Source: Streptomyces sp. NBC_01276
GTDB lineage: Bacteria > Actinomycetota > Actinomycetes > Streptomycetales > Streptomycetaceae
Direction of reading: 5' to 3'
NCBI RefSeq assembly: GCF_041435355.1
Contig: NZ_CP108442.1
Span: 4,896,501-4,960,500, forward strand
DNA: 64,000 nt
Part shown: positions 33,994 to 42,345 of the stretch, piece after piece
Position numbering within the stretch: position 1 is the stretch's first letter
Layout: each line of letters begins with the position of its first letter
Notes under the pieces: generated by a model
Seen by the model: the letters and a program-made list of their open reading frames with translations, nothing else
The model's database searches: none
Told to the model about the DNA's origin: nothing
Made by a program: the position numbers and the translations under genes

Positions 33994-34656
33994 ATGCGTT
34001 ACGCAATCCTCGGCACCGGCGTCGTCGGCCGGACGGTCGCCGCCCGGCTCGACTCCCTGGGCCACGAGGTGGTCATCGGCACCCGCGACCCCGGGGCCAC
34101 CCTGGCCCGCGCCGAGTACGCCGCCTGGCAGGAGGCGCATCCGAGGATCTCCCTCGCGGACTTCCCCGAGGCAGCCCGGCAGGGCGACACGCTCGTCAAC
34201 GCCACCGGCGGGAAGGTGAGCGTCGCCGCCCTGACGGAGGCCGAAGCCGCGCACCTGGACGGCAAGATCCTGATCGACATCGCGAACCCGCTGGACTTCT
34301 CGAAGGGCTTCCCGCCGAGCCTGGACCCCGTCGACACCGACAGCCTGGGCGAACTGATCCAGCGGACGTTCCCGCGGCTGCGGGTGGTCAAGACCCTGAA
34401 CACCATGAACTGCGAGATCATGGTCGACCCGGCCCGGGTGAAGGGCGACCACACCGTCTTCCTCTCCGGCGAGGACGCCGACGCGAAGAAGACCGTGCAC
34501 GCCCTCCTCTCCTCCTTCGGGTGGCCGGACCGTTCGATCCTCGACCTCGGCGGCATCGAGACCGCCCGCGGTACCGAGATGCTCCTGCCGATCTGGCTCC
34601 GGCTGATGGGAGCCCTGGGGCACTCGGAGTTCAACTTCCACATCCAGGGAGCCTGA
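33994..34656 (+). CDS. NADPH-dependent F420 reductase-like NAD(P)-binding protein
   Basis: 220 residues. Rossmann loop MRYAILGTGVVGRTVAARL, then EVVIGTRDP (NADP-type second strand), ANPLDFSKGFPPSLDP and VVKTLNTMNCEIM, characteristic of F420:NADP reductase-like proteins. Actinomycetes hold many paralogues, so the partner cofactor is not certain. A weak GGAAA precedes ATG 33994. The 264 bp upstream is a stretch of GGACGGGTGGAC-type short repeats with no gene. Confidence 0.83.
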   Translation: MRYAILGTGVVGRTVAARLDSLGHEVVIGTRDPGATLARAEYAAWQEAHPRISLADFPEAARQGDTLVNATGGKVSVAALTEAEAAHLDGKILIDIANPLDFSKGFPPSLDPVDTDSLGELIQRTFPRLRVVKTLNTMNCEIMVDPARVKGDHTVFLSGEDADAKKTVHALLSSFGWPDRSILDLGGIETARGTEMLLPIWLRLMGALGHSEFNFHIQGA

Positions 34657-34788
34657 CCCGGCGCGCCCCGGTCCGGCCCCGTGGGCGGGGTCTTCCCGGA
34701 GTCGGGGAGGCCTCGCCCGGACGGGGGTGCAGATGTTGCCGGGCCCCCCGCCCGCCCGGAACGTGGGGGTGACGGAAGGAGTCACCCC

Positions 34789-35088
34789 ATGAGAGTCATG
34801 CTCAGGGCCCATATGGACACGGCCGCCACCAACGAGGGCATCAAGACCGGTGCTCTCCAGCAGGCGATGAAGAAGCTGATGGAGGCCGTCGAGCCGGAGG
34901 CGGCCTACTTCGGGCTGCACGAGGGCGTGCGGTCCTGCTGGATGGTTTTCGACCTCCAGGACAGCTCGCGCCTGCCGGCGCTGCTCGACGACCTCTTCAC
35001 GCAGTTCAACGCCGAGATCGAGGTCGGTCCGGTCATGAACGCCGAGGACCTGGCGAAGGGGCTGGCGGCGGTCGGGGCGAGGTCTTAG
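34789..35088 (+). CDS. Conserved small protein (99 aa, DUF3303-like)
   Basis: Compact alpha-beta protein: MRVMLRAHMDTAATNEGI, LMEAVEPEAAYFGLHEGVRSCW, MVFDLQDSSRLPALLDDLF, FNAEIEVGPVMNAEDLAKGL. The strand-helix pattern suits a ferredoxin-like dimer, as in small DUF3303/ABM-like proteins. GGAAGGA precedes ATG 34789. Function unknown. Confidence 0.8.
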   Translation: MRVMLRAHMDTAATNEGIKTGALQQAMKKLMEAVEPEAAYFGLHEGVRSCWMVFDLQDSSRLPALLDDLFTQFNAEIEVGPVMNAEDLAKGLAAVGARS

Positions 35089-35749
35089 GGGGATCGGCGG
35101 GGGGCGGCTCGGCTGGTGGCATCGGGGTGACGCGGCGGCGTGGTCGTCGTGGGTGTTGATGTGGGCGTGGGCGTGGGCGTGAGTGCGGGTGCCGGTGTCG
35201 CCGGAGCGGACCCGCCCCGAAGCCGCCGCCGCCGACGCGGCTGCAGCCCGGCCCCGCCCGGCACGACACGTCGAGGGCGGTCCGGTGCCGGTACGCCGAG
35301 GCCGCCCGGCCCGGTCCCGGGCAGGACGCACGAGGCGCCCCGGAGCCGCGAAGCCCGAGCAGCGGCAGGGTGAACACCGTCCGGCTGCCGATCGTCCACC
35401 GCGGCCGACCGGCGAACCGGCGGGAGCGCTGGCCCCCGTATCGGCCGCGCTCCAGGTGGCCCTTGCGGTACGGCCATGGCGAACGGCGGGTCCGGCCCCC
35501 CGACCACAGCCGTACGTGTACCGGGCCGCCCGCGCCCGCGCCGGCGGCCCGACCCGAGCACGGTGAGCCTGGCGGCGACCGTGAGGCCCGTCCGTGGCCG
35601 ACGGCAGCCCGCGGAGCACGGCGGCGACCAGGGCGGCCGGTACGGGGGCGCCGGCGCCGTGGGCGGCGGGCGACGCCGGACGGGGACCGCGCCGGACGTG
35701 AGCAGGCCGATTACCGGGCCGCCCTCCGGAAGACCCGTTCGCGGCGCGG
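35089..35749. other. 661-bp region without a convincing gene
   Basis: All frames read as Arg/Pro/Gly-rich chance ORFs. It starts with a (GTGGGC)n hexanucleotide run at about 35158-35180 whose minus-strand reading is a Pro/Thr-rich peptide (PTPTPTSTPTTTTPP), like a secreted-protein linker. It may be a decayed gene, but no family match was recognised. Confidence 0.55.
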
Positions 35750-36247
35750 TCAGGCGTGGTCCTCGGCGCGCAGCCGCTGCGTCTGGGCCCGTCCGACCTC
35801 GGCGGCCCGGTGGAGGTAGTCGGCGATGACCGTCAGCTCGGCATCCGAGTAGCCGTCCAGTACGGCACCGAAGGCGCGGCCCGGGACGTCCCAGGCCGCG
35901 CCGATGCGTTCGCGGGCGGCGGGCGCGAGGACGACGAGGGAGCGCCGCCGGTCCTCGGGGTCGGCCCGGCGTTCGACGACCCCGGCCTTCACCAGGCGGT
36001 CGACGAGGCGGGTGGCGGAGCCCGAGGTCAGGCCGGTGAGGCGGGCGATGTCGCCGGTGGAGACGGGGCCGGGCTCCGTGTCGAGGAGGGCCACGCACTG
36101 CATGTCCGTGGGGTGCAGGCCGACGTGGTCGGCCATGGCCTGGGCGAAGAGGGAGTAGTCGGCGTAGTGCCGCTGGCTCTCGGTGACGATGCGCGCCATC
36201 AGCTCGGCGCGGCTCCACTCACCCGAACGGGGGGAATCGGTTGACAT
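35750..36247 (-). CDS. MarR-family regulator
   Basis: 165 residues. Winged helix with DIARLTGLTSGSATRLVDRLVKAG and the wing RRADPEDRRRSLVVL, in the normal positions. ATG 36247 is preferred because GGAG lies 6 bases upstream; ATG 36259 is alternative. Divergent from the NmrA-like reductase, which is a usual target for MarR regulators; direct repeats at 36273-36301 in the common promoter are the candidate operator. Confidence 0.9.
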   Translation of the reverse strand: MSTDSPRSGEWSRAELMARIVTESQRHYADYSLFAQAMADHVGLHPTDMQCVALLDTEPGPVSTGDIARLTGLTSGSATRLVDRLVKAGVVERRADPEDRRRSLVVLAPAARERIGAAWDVPGRAFGAVLDGYSDAELTVIADYLHRAAEVGRAQTQRLRAEDHA

Positions 36248-36272
36248 CGGCTTCTCCATGCCTGAGATTTAT

Positions 36273-36301
36273 CTGTGTCACGCAGTGAATGTGTGACGCA
36301 G
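36273..36301. promoter_or_regulatory. Direct-repeat candidate operator for the MarR regulator
   Basis: CTGTGTCACGCAG (36273-36285) and TGTGTGACGCAG (36290-36301) are near-identical direct repeats about 16 bp apart, directly upstream of the marR-type start and in the divergent promoter. Confidence 0.5.
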
Positions 36302-36495
36302 AATCTGCACCACGTAACTCTTGCTCACCCTACCCGGGCCCGAAGGCCGTGGCGCCGGCTGCGACAGCGATACGCACGACGACCACCTGACGAACGCATG
36401 ACGACACGCATGACGACACGTACGGCAATACGGGCAGCACCACGGACCTGCGATCGCAACGACAGCAACAACCCCCATGAATCAGGAGTCCCACC

Positions 36496-37317
36496 ATGTC
36501 CCTCCTCGTCACCGGCGGCCGCGGCGCCGTCGCCCGCCACCTCGGCGGCCTCCTTTCGGCCCGCGGGATTTCCCACCGCGTCGGCTCGCGGGAGCGGGAC
36601 ACCCCCGGCGCCGTGCACTGCGACCTCTCCGACCCCGCCACCTTTCCCGCCGCCCTGGCCGGAATCCGGTCCGTCTTCCTCTACGCCGAGGCCTCCGCCG
36701 CCGAAGCCTTCGTCGAGGAGGCGGTCTCCGCCGGGGTGGAGCACGTGGTCCTGCTGTCCTCCTCCTCGGTGCTCGGTCCGGATCCGGCCGGGAGTCCGCT
36801 GTCGGCCGGACACCTCGCCGTCGAGCAGGCCCTCCTCGCGTCCCCGCTGCGCAGCACCCTGCTGCGGCCCGGCTCCTTCGCGAGCAACGCCATCGGCTGG
36901 TCCTGGGCACTGAAGTCCGGCCGCCCGGTCCACCTGCCCTACCCGGGCTCCTACGCCGACCCCGTCCACGAGGCCGACATCGCCGAAGCCGCCCTCGCCG
37001 TCCTGACCGACCCGGCCCTCGGCGGCCGCGCCCACACCCTGACCGGCCCGCAGGCGCTGACCTTCACCGCGCAGCTCGCCATACTCGGCTCCGTCCTCGG
37101 CCGGCCCGTGCCCTTCACCGCCGTCACCCCCGAGGAGTGGAAGGCCGAGGTGGAGGGTTATATACCCGGCCCGTACGCCGACGCCCTCCTCGGCTTCTGG
37201 GCCGCCTCCGACGGCCTGCCCGTCCCGGTCACCGATGCCGTCGAGCGGCTCACGGGGCATCCCGCCCGTTCCTTCGAGACCTGGGCCCGGGACCACGCCG
37301 AGGCCTTCGGGGGCTGA
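36496..37317 (+). CDS. NmrA/NAD(P)H-binding SDR-like protein
   Basis: 273 residues, atypical short-chain dehydrogenase. Starts MSLLVTGGRGAVARHLGGLL (Rossmann loop), then VFLYAEASAAEAFVEEAVSAGVEHVVLLSSSSV and LRPGSFASNAIGW, as in NmrA-like quinone reductases and regulators. ATG 36496 follows CAGGAG. Probably regulated by the divergent MarR protein. Substrate unknown. Confidence 0.87.
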   Translation: MSLLVTGGRGAVARHLGGLLSARGISHRVGSRERDTPGAVHCDLSDPATFPAALAGIRSVFLYAEASAAEAFVEEAVSAGVEHVVLLSSSSVLGPDPAGSPLSAGHLAVEQALLASPLRSTLLRPGSFASNAIGWSWALKSGRPVHLPYPGSYADPVHEADIAEAALAVLTDPALGGRAHTLTGPQALTFTAQLAILGSVLGRPVPFTAVTPEEWKAEVEGYIPGPYADALLGFWAASDGLPVPVTDAVERLTGHPARSFETWARDHAEAFGG

Positions 37318-37386
37318 GCGGTACCGACCGCCTTCCAGGGGCGCCGGCGGGCAGGCCGGGAGTAGATTCGCAGCCTGGAGGCAGCG

Positions 37387-38430
37387 ATGAAGGCTCACGG
37401 GCGCAGCGGGGGCCGGCCGACGTTGGAGGAGGTCGCACTCCGGGCCGGGGTCGGGCGCGGCACCGTCTCGCGGGTGGTCAACGGCTTGCCCGGGGTCAGT
37501 GCGCGGACCAGGGCCGCCGTCGAGGCCGCCGTCGCCGAGCTGGGTTACGTACCCCACCGGGCCGCCCGGGCGCTGGCCGCCGACCGTGCCGACGCCGTCG
37601 CCCTGGTCGTTCCCGACCCGGAGGCGCCCCTCTTTCCCGGCGGCTCCTTCATCGAGGTCGTGCGCGGGGTCGGCGCCGTCCTGGCCGACACCGACGTGCA
37701 GCTGGTGCTGGCCCTGGCGGGCGGCGAGCGGGAGCGCCGCCGTCTGGAAGGGTTCCTCTCCGGGCGGCGGGTCGACGGGGTGCTGCTGGTGGGGCTGGGC
37801 TCCGGGGATCCGCTGGCGGAGCTGGCGACACGGCTGGGCATCCCGGCGGTGCTCGGTGGGCGCCGCTCGGCCGCCGAGACGCTGCCGAGCGTGGACTGCG
37901 ACGACCGGGAGGGCGCCGCCGCGGCCGTGCGCCACCTCCTGGAGCGGGGCAGGCGGGCGATAGCGGCGATCACCGGGCCGCTCGACGCGTACGGGGACCG
38001 GTGCCGACTGGAGGGCTACCGGCAGGCCCTGGCGGCGGCGGGGCGCCCCGTGGACGAGCTGCTGATCTCGGCGGGGAACCCCACCGCGGAGGGCGGCCGG
38101 CGGGCCGTGCGCGAACTGCTGGAGCGCCGCCCCGAGCTGGACGCCGTCCTCGCCGCCTCCGACCCGCTGGCGGCCGGGGCGCTGGCCGGGCTGCGCGCGG
38201 CCGGCCGTCGGATACCGGGCGACGTGGCGCTGGTCGGCTTCGGCGACTCCGCGACGGCCCGGTACCTGGATCCGGCGCTGACCAGCGTCCGGCAGCCCGG
38301 GGAGGAGATGGGCCGGGCCATGGCGCGGCTGCTGCTGGAGCGGATCGCGGGCGGCCGGGGGGCGCCGGGAGCGCCGGGGGAGGGGTCGGTGGTACTGCCG
38401 ACGCAGCTGGTGGTCCGCGGGTCCTCGTAG
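37387..38430 (+). CDS. LacI-family transcriptional regulator
   Basis: 347 residues. The DNA-binding part TLEEVALRAGVGRGTVSRVVNG (about 12-33) and hinge AARALAADRA precede a periplasmic-binding-like effector domain with VALVVPDPEAPLFPG and GDVALVGFGDSATARYLDPALTSVRQP. Sugar-responsive by family; effector unknown. ATG 37387 has GGAGGC just upstream. The gene stands alone; a terminator (38461-38494) and tRNA-His follow. Confidence 0.93.
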   Translation: MKAHGRSGGRPTLEEVALRAGVGRGTVSRVVNGLPGVSARTRAAVEAAVAELGYVPHRAARALAADRADAVALVVPDPEAPLFPGGSFIEVVRGVGAVLADTDVQLVLALAGGERERRRLEGFLSGRRVDGVLLVGLGSGDPLAELATRLGIPAVLGGRRSAAETLPSVDCDDREGAAAAVRHLLERGRRAIAAITGPLDAYGDRCRLEGYRQALAAAGRPVDELLISAGNPTAEGGRRAVRELLERRPELDAVLAASDPLAAGALAGLRAAGRRIPGDVALVGFGDSATARYLDPALTSVRQPGEEMGRAMARLLLERIAGGRGAPGAPGEGSVVLPTQLVVRGSS

Positions 38431-38460
38431 GGCGTTCCGGGGGCGGGGAGGGGAATGCAG

Positions 38461-38494
38461 AAGGCCCCGGTCCGCTTCCGCGTACCGGGGCCTT
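38461..38494. terminator. Bidirectional terminator between lacI-type gene and tRNA-His
   Basis: AAGGCCCCGGT (38461-38471) pairs with ACCGGGGCCTT (38484-38494) between the convergent regulator and tRNA. Confidence 0.8.
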
Positions 38495-38501
38495 CCCGCA
38501 G

Positions 38502-38575
38502 GGTGAGTGACGGGACTTGAACCCGCGGCCACCTGGACCACAACCAGGTGCTCTACCAACTGAGCTACACCCACC
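38502..38575 (-). tRNA. tRNA-His (GTG)
   Basis: Minus-strand cloverleaf: acceptor GTGGGTG/CACTCAC, anticodon stem CCTGG/CCAGG, loop TTGTGGT (anticodon GTG), T loop TTCAAGT. The extra G at -1 opposite a C discriminator, diagnostic of tRNA-His, is present at 38575. Confidence 0.95.
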
Positions 38576-38669
38576 ATGTCCGGTCGCAGAACGACCGGCC
38601 GAAGAAAAGGGTACAGGGTCCGGGAGGGTGCTCGCTCCACCCTTTTCCCGCACCCCTCTCCGGGGGGTC

Positions 38670-39272
38670 CTACTCGCCCGCCACCACGTGCTTGGCGGCG
38701 ATGGTGCGGGCGGTGTCCGAGTCGGGTCCGGGCTGTGGCACGAAGACCGCCTCCCGGTAGTAGCGCAGCTCGGCGATGGACTCCTTGATGTCCGCGAGCG
38801 CCCGGTGGTTGCCGTTCTTCGGCGGGCTGTTGAAGTACGCCCGCGGGTACCAGCGGCGCGCCAGCTCCTTGACCGAGGACACGTCCACGATCCGGTAGTG
38901 CAGGTAGCCCTCCAGCGCGGCCATGTCGCGCAGCAGGAATCCGCGGTCGGTGCCGACCGAGTTGCCGCACAGCGGCGCCTTGCGCGGCTCCTTGACGTGC
39001 TCGCGCACGTACGCGAGGACCTGGGCCTCGGCGTCGGCCAGGGTGGTGCCGGCGGCCAGCTCGTCGAGCAGACCGGAGGCGGTGTGCATCTCGCGCACCA
39101 CGTCCGGCATGGTCTCCAGGGCCCGGTCCGGCGGGCGGATCACGATGTCCACGCCTTCGCCGAGCACGTTGAGTTCCGAGTCGGTGACCAGTGCGGCCAC
39201 CTCGATAAGTGCGTCGTCCGTCAACGAGAGCCCGGTCATCTCGCAGTCGATCCACACCATGCGATCGTTCAT
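38670..39272 (-). CDS. orn: Oligoribonuclease
   Basis: 200 residues, DEDDh exonuclease. Exo [12 protein letters not shown] (D and E metal ligands), Exo [13 protein letters not shown], and Exo [14 protein letters not shown] are all present, with the [19 protein letters not shown] segment typical of Orn. It degrades di- to pentanucleotides and pGpG and is essential for normal growth and development in Streptomyces. ATG 39272 is the family start. Directly downstream of adpA on the same strand, as in other Streptomyces, but separated by the hairpin 39289-39333. Confidence 0.96.
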   Translation of the reverse strand: MNDRMVWIDCEMTGLSLTDDALIEVAALVTDSELNVLGEGVDIVIRPPDRALETMPDVVREMHTASGLLDELAAGTTLADAEAQVLAYVREHVKEPRKAPLCGNSVGTDRGFLLRDMAALEGYLHYRIVDVSSVKELARRWYPRAYFNSPPKNGNHRALADIKESIAELRYYREAVFVPQPGPDSDTARTIAAKHVVAGE

Positions 39273-39288
39273 GCGCCCCACCTTATGC

Positions 39289-39333
39289 CGAAGGTCCCCC
39301 ACATTGGTGCTCGGCCGATGTGGGGGACCTTCG
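39289..39333 (-). terminator. Terminator after adpA
   Basis: CGAAGGTCCCCCACAT pairs perfectly with ATGTGGGGGACCTTCG around a 13-base loop, 24 bp downstream of the adpA stop and upstream of orn, so the two genes are mainly transcribed separately. Confidence 0.85.
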
Positions 39334-39356
39334 TCAGGCGATGCCGGGAGTGGCCG

Positions 39357-40532
39357 CTACGCGTGCTCGCGCAGGACCCGTCCCGGGGAGTACAGCTCCG
39401 TCACGCTCGGACCGGAGGCGGCCAGGGCCGCCGCCGCCCGCTGGGGCTGCGGCGTGCGCTGGTGCGGCAGCGGACCGCCCGAGAGCTCGGACACCGGGGA
39501 CACGTCGGCCTGCGGCCGGCGCGCACGGTAGGCGGAGCGGTAGGCGGCCGGGGAGGATCCCAGCTGCCGGCGGAAGTGCCCGCGCAGCGCGACGGGGGAA
39601 CGGAACCCGCAGCGTCCGGCGACCTCGTCGACCGAGTAGTCGGAGGTCTCCAGCAGCCGCTGTGCCTGGAGCACCCGCTGGGTGATCAGCCACTGGAGCG
39701 GAGCGCTGCCGGTGAGCGAGCGGAACCGCCGGTCGAAGGTGCGCCTGCTCATGTAGGCGCGGGCGGCCAGCGTCTCCACGTCGAACTGCTCGTGGAGGTG
39801 TTCCAGGGCCCAGGCGACGACCTCGGCGAGCGGGTCGGCGCCGATCTCCTCGGGCAGCGACCGGTCGAGGTAGCGCTCCTGGCCTCCCGTGCGGCGCGGC
39901 GGGACGACGAGCCGGCGGGCCAGTGCCCCGGCCGCCTCGCTGCCGTGGTCCGTGCGCACGATGTGCAGGCACAGGTCGATTCCGGCCGCGGTGCCCGCGG
40001 ACGTCAGCACGTCGCCGTCGTCGACGAACAGCTCGCGCGGGTCGACGTGGACGGACGGGTAGCGCTTGGCCAGCGTCGGCGCGTACATCCAGTGCGTCGT
40101 CGCGGGCCGGCCGTCCAGCAGCCCGGCGGCGGCGAGCACGAACGCTCCCGTGCACAGGCCGACGATCCGGGCCCCCTCCTCGTGCGCCAGACGCAGGGCG
40201 TCCAGGGCCTCCGGCGGCGGCGGTGAAGTGATGGAGCGCCAGGCCGGAACGACGACCGTGCCTGCCCGGGCGATCGCCTCCAACCCGTACGGCGCGGTCA
40301 GTTCGAGTCCGCCGGTGGTCCGCAGCGGACCGTCCTCCCCGGCGCACACGAGCAGTCGATAGCGTGGAACTCCCGCGTCCTGCCGGTCGATGCCGAACAC
40401 GGAAAGTGGAATGGAACTCTCGAAGATCGGCCCGCCGCTGAACAGCAGCACGGCGACGATCTCCCTGCGGCGACGCCCCGCGAGCTTCCGGCCCGCGTCG
40501 GCGACGACTGCGGCGGTGGAATCCTGGCTCAT
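39357..40532 (-). CDS. adpA: Developmental master regulator AdpA (AraC/XylS type), without TTA codon
   Basis: 391 residues. N-terminal GATase-1/DJ-1-like domain (about 25-205) and C-terminal double helix-turn-helix AraC domain (about 230-330) with DVETLAARAYMSRRTFDRRFRSL and SVDEVAGRCGFRSPVALRGHFRRQLG; the variable C-terminal tail is Ser/Pro/Ala-rich. Context (orn downstream) and the close match to known AdpA make the identity firm. It controls hundreds of development and secondary-metabolism genes by binding TGGCSNGWWY. No in-frame TTA codon occurs anywhere in the gene, although most known adpA genes have one translated by the bldA t[12 protein letters not shown] precedes ATG 40532. Confidence 0.95.
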   Translation of the reverse strand: MSQDSTAAVVADAGRKLAGRRRREIVAVLLFSGGPIFESSIPLSVFGIDRQDAGVPRYRLLVCAGEDGPLRTTGGLELTAPYGLEAIARAGTVVVPAWRSITSPPPPEALDALRLAHEEGARIVGLCTGAFVLAAAGLLDGRPATTHWMYAPTLAKRYPSVHVDPRELFVDDGDVLTSAGTAAGIDLCLHIVRTDHGSEAAGALARRLVVPPRRTGGQERYLDRSLPEEIGADPLAEVVAWALEHLHEQFDVETLAARAYMSRRTFDRRFRSLTGSAPLQWLITQRVLQAQRLLETSDYSVDEVAGRCGFRSPVALRGHFRRQLGSSPAAYRSAYRARRPQADVSPVSELSGGPLPHQRTPQPQRAAAALAASGPSVTELYSPGRVLREHA

Positions 40533-40908
40533 GGCGCTAAGCCCCCCTTGGGTGTCGCGACTCCTTGGTCTGGTCGCACCTGCACGTTTCCCCTCGGCCT
40601 TGCACGTGGATCCCCCGCCGTAAATACATGATCGAATCTACTGCGTCCCGTGGTGTCGGCGTGACAAGTTCAGCACGGAGCGCTATGTCGACTTGGCAAC
40701 TTGGCGAAAAGCATTCGATCAGGAAGCGTTCCACTCCGCTACCCGGGTGGGAAGCTCGCTGTCCGGCCATGGCCAGTACCCGTAGGGCCTCAGCGCCCCC
40801 CGAGGCTTGTAGTCGCTGGTGGTAGGGGGGTTGGGGGGACATTCCGGCAAGGGGGGCACACGGTCGGGAAGTTGGCTGAAAACAAGCGGGTGTGTACGTG
40901 CGAACCGG
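40533..40908. other. 376-bp adpA upstream region, no gene seen
   Basis: Relatively A/T-rich around 40620-40640 (CGTAAATACATGATCGAATC), probably the adpA promoter with a leader of about 90 bases. TTGGCAACTTGGCGAAAAG at about 40692-40710 holds two TGGC half-sites reminiscent of AdpA binding sites but not full matches. No ORF. Confidence 0.5.
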
Positions 40909-41346
40909 TCAGTCGTGAGGGGAGAGGGCGCCGGAACCGTGGCAACCGCGGTGCGAACCGGCCCCGCTGCGGGAGTGCCGGCCCCGGTGGCCCAGCGGAA
41001 GCGGATCCTCCGAACGCACCCGCGCGGCGGCCCGTTCCGTCTTCTCCGAGTGCCTCAGCAGCACCCGGCAGGCGGCGGTGACGGCGGCCAGCCCCAGCGT
41101 CGCCACGGCGGCCCCGCCGTAGGAGGTGCCGTAGACGACCAGCACGACGGGAACGAGGAGGCAGCTGAAGGCGGCCCAGCGCACCACGTCACCCGCCGGG
41201 TCGTCAGGGGCGCGCCCGGCGGACCGCACGGACGGGTGAAGAACGGAGGGCGCGTGAGGCCCGGCTGCGGAGTGGGGGGACGGGAGGGACTGCGTCGGCG
41301 GAGCGGGCTGGACGGGCTGGACGGGGTGAACCGGATGGCCGGGCAC
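40909..41346 (-). CDS. Small membrane protein upstream of adpA
   Basis: 145 residues from GTG 41346 with AGGGAG upstream. A Pro/His/Ser-rich N terminus (about 1-50) with PVQPVQPA repeats, then two membrane helices (WAAFSCLLVPVVLVVYG and AVATLGLAAVTAACRVLL, about 63-100), then an Arg-rich C terminus. No known domain recognised. Divergent from the universal stress protein gene. Confidence 0.72.
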   Translation of the reverse strand: MPGHPVHPVQPVQPAPPTQSLPSPHSAAGPHAPSVLHPSVRSAGRAPDDPAGDVVRWAAFSCLLVPVVLVVYGTSYGGAAVATLGLAAVTAACRVLLRHSEKTERAAARVRSEDPLPLGHRGRHSRSGAGSHRGCHGSGALSPHD

Positions 41347-41715
41347 GGCGTACTCCCTGCGGGCTCTTCCTGGACGGTCGGACGTCTGTCCAACGCCCCG
41401 GTGCGCGGCTCGGTCACTGCGCGCACGGGTGGCGCGCGGGCCTCTCGTCACTGGCTGTAGGGGACAGTCGCCATTGCCAAGGCGCCGTCGCTCCGGCATG
41501 CTCCCTGGGACGCTCTCCAAGGGCGGCATGCCCTGTGCAGGACAGGAGTGTCGCCGTACCCTGGTGGGTAAGGGCTTGGGAAGATGCTTCCCGGACAGAG
41601 CTCCGTCACCCTGCGTCGTCAAAAACCCGCGTCGTCAAAAACCTGCGTCGTCACACACCTGCGTCGTCGAAATCGCCCCTGTCGCTTCCCCCGAGGACTC
41701 TTCACCGAGACACCC
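41347..41715. other. 369-bp divergent intergenic region, holds a 16-bp repeat array
   Basis: Between the small membrane gene (-) and the universal stress gene (+). No ORF is convincing. Its main feature is the four-copy 16-bp array at 41612-41675; the rest is GC-rich leader DNA. Confidence 0.6.
41612..41675. repeat. Four tandem 16-bp repeats upstream of the universal stress gene
   Basis: Units at 41612, 41628, 41644 and 41660: TGCGTCGTCAAAAACC, CGCGTCGTCAAAAACC, TGCGTCGTCACACACC, TGCGTCGTCGAAATCG. The GCGTCGTC half is invariant and the second half drifts. The array ends 40 bp before the gene start, where a regulator array would act. No spacers, so not a CRISPR. Confidence 0.88.
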
Positions 41716-42246
41716 ATGGCCGGTCACGAATTCTCCGAACCCGCGGACCGCAAGCGCAAACCCCTCGCCGATTCCGTATCGAGCGACCTGCGCGCGGTGG
41801 AACAGACCCGACTCCCCTGCGACCCGGCCTTCCGGCACGGCGTGGTGGTGGGCTTCGACGGCTCCATGTCCAGTGAGCGAGCCCTCGCGTACGCGATCGG
41901 AATGGCCCGGCGCTCGGGCTCCGGTCTGATCATCGTGCACGTGGCCAACCGCCTCCCCACCACCGTGTGGGCGGGCTGCGAGCCACCCGTCTTCGTGGAC
42001 GTGCCGGACCACCGCACCGAGGTGCTGGGGCTGGAGCTGGCCTGCGCCGACTACCTGTCCGAGGTGCCGTGGATCCTGGTCGAGCGCGGCGGGGACATCT
42101 GCCACGAGCTGGAGGAGGTCGGCCGGGAGTACTCGGCCGACGCCATCGTGGTCGGCTCCACGCACGGGATCGTCGGCCGGATCTTCGGCTCGGTGGCGGG
42201 CCGGCTGGCCAAGCGGGCGCAGCGACCCGTCGTTGTCATTCCGTAA
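41716..42246 (+). CDS. Universal stress protein (UspA family)
   Basis: 176 residues, one Usp domain (about 38-176) after a charged 37-residue extension. ATP-loop residues are visible: VVVGFDGS (first loop) and VVGSTHGIVGRIFGSVAGRLAKRAQRPVVVIP, the G-x2-G-x9-G-S/T-type nucleotide motif. Such proteins act in dormancy, hypoxia or envelope stress. ATG 41716 has only a weak ribosome site. The upstream 16-bp repeats suggest special control. Confidence 0.87.
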   Translation: MAGHEFSEPADRKRKPLADSVSSDLRAVEQTRLPCDPAFRHGVVVGFDGSMSSERALAYAIGMARRSGSGLIIVHVANRLPTTVWAGCEPPVFVDVPDHRTEVLGLELACADYLSEVPWILVERGGDICHELEEVGREYSADAIVVGSTHGIVGRIFGSVAGRLAKRAQRPVVVIP

Positions 42247-42345
42247 CCCTCTGTACGTCGGTTGTGCGGTTGTGAACCCCCTTGTAAAGGGTAGATAAAT
42301 GCTGCTGGGACGCAGCAAACAACTGCAGATCGAAGGGAGCCCGCC

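Noticed and set aside
35085..36218. Open minus-strand frame overlapping the MarR gene
   Set aside because: It is out of frame with the real MarR gene and has no recognisable domain.
40562..40580. TTGGTCTGGTCGCACC near the adpA start as a dre site
   Set aside because: Only the left half-site matches; the ACCA half and spacing are absent.
41612..41675. 16-bp repeats as a CRISPR array
   Set aside because: Units are directly adjacent without spacers and no cas genes are nearby.
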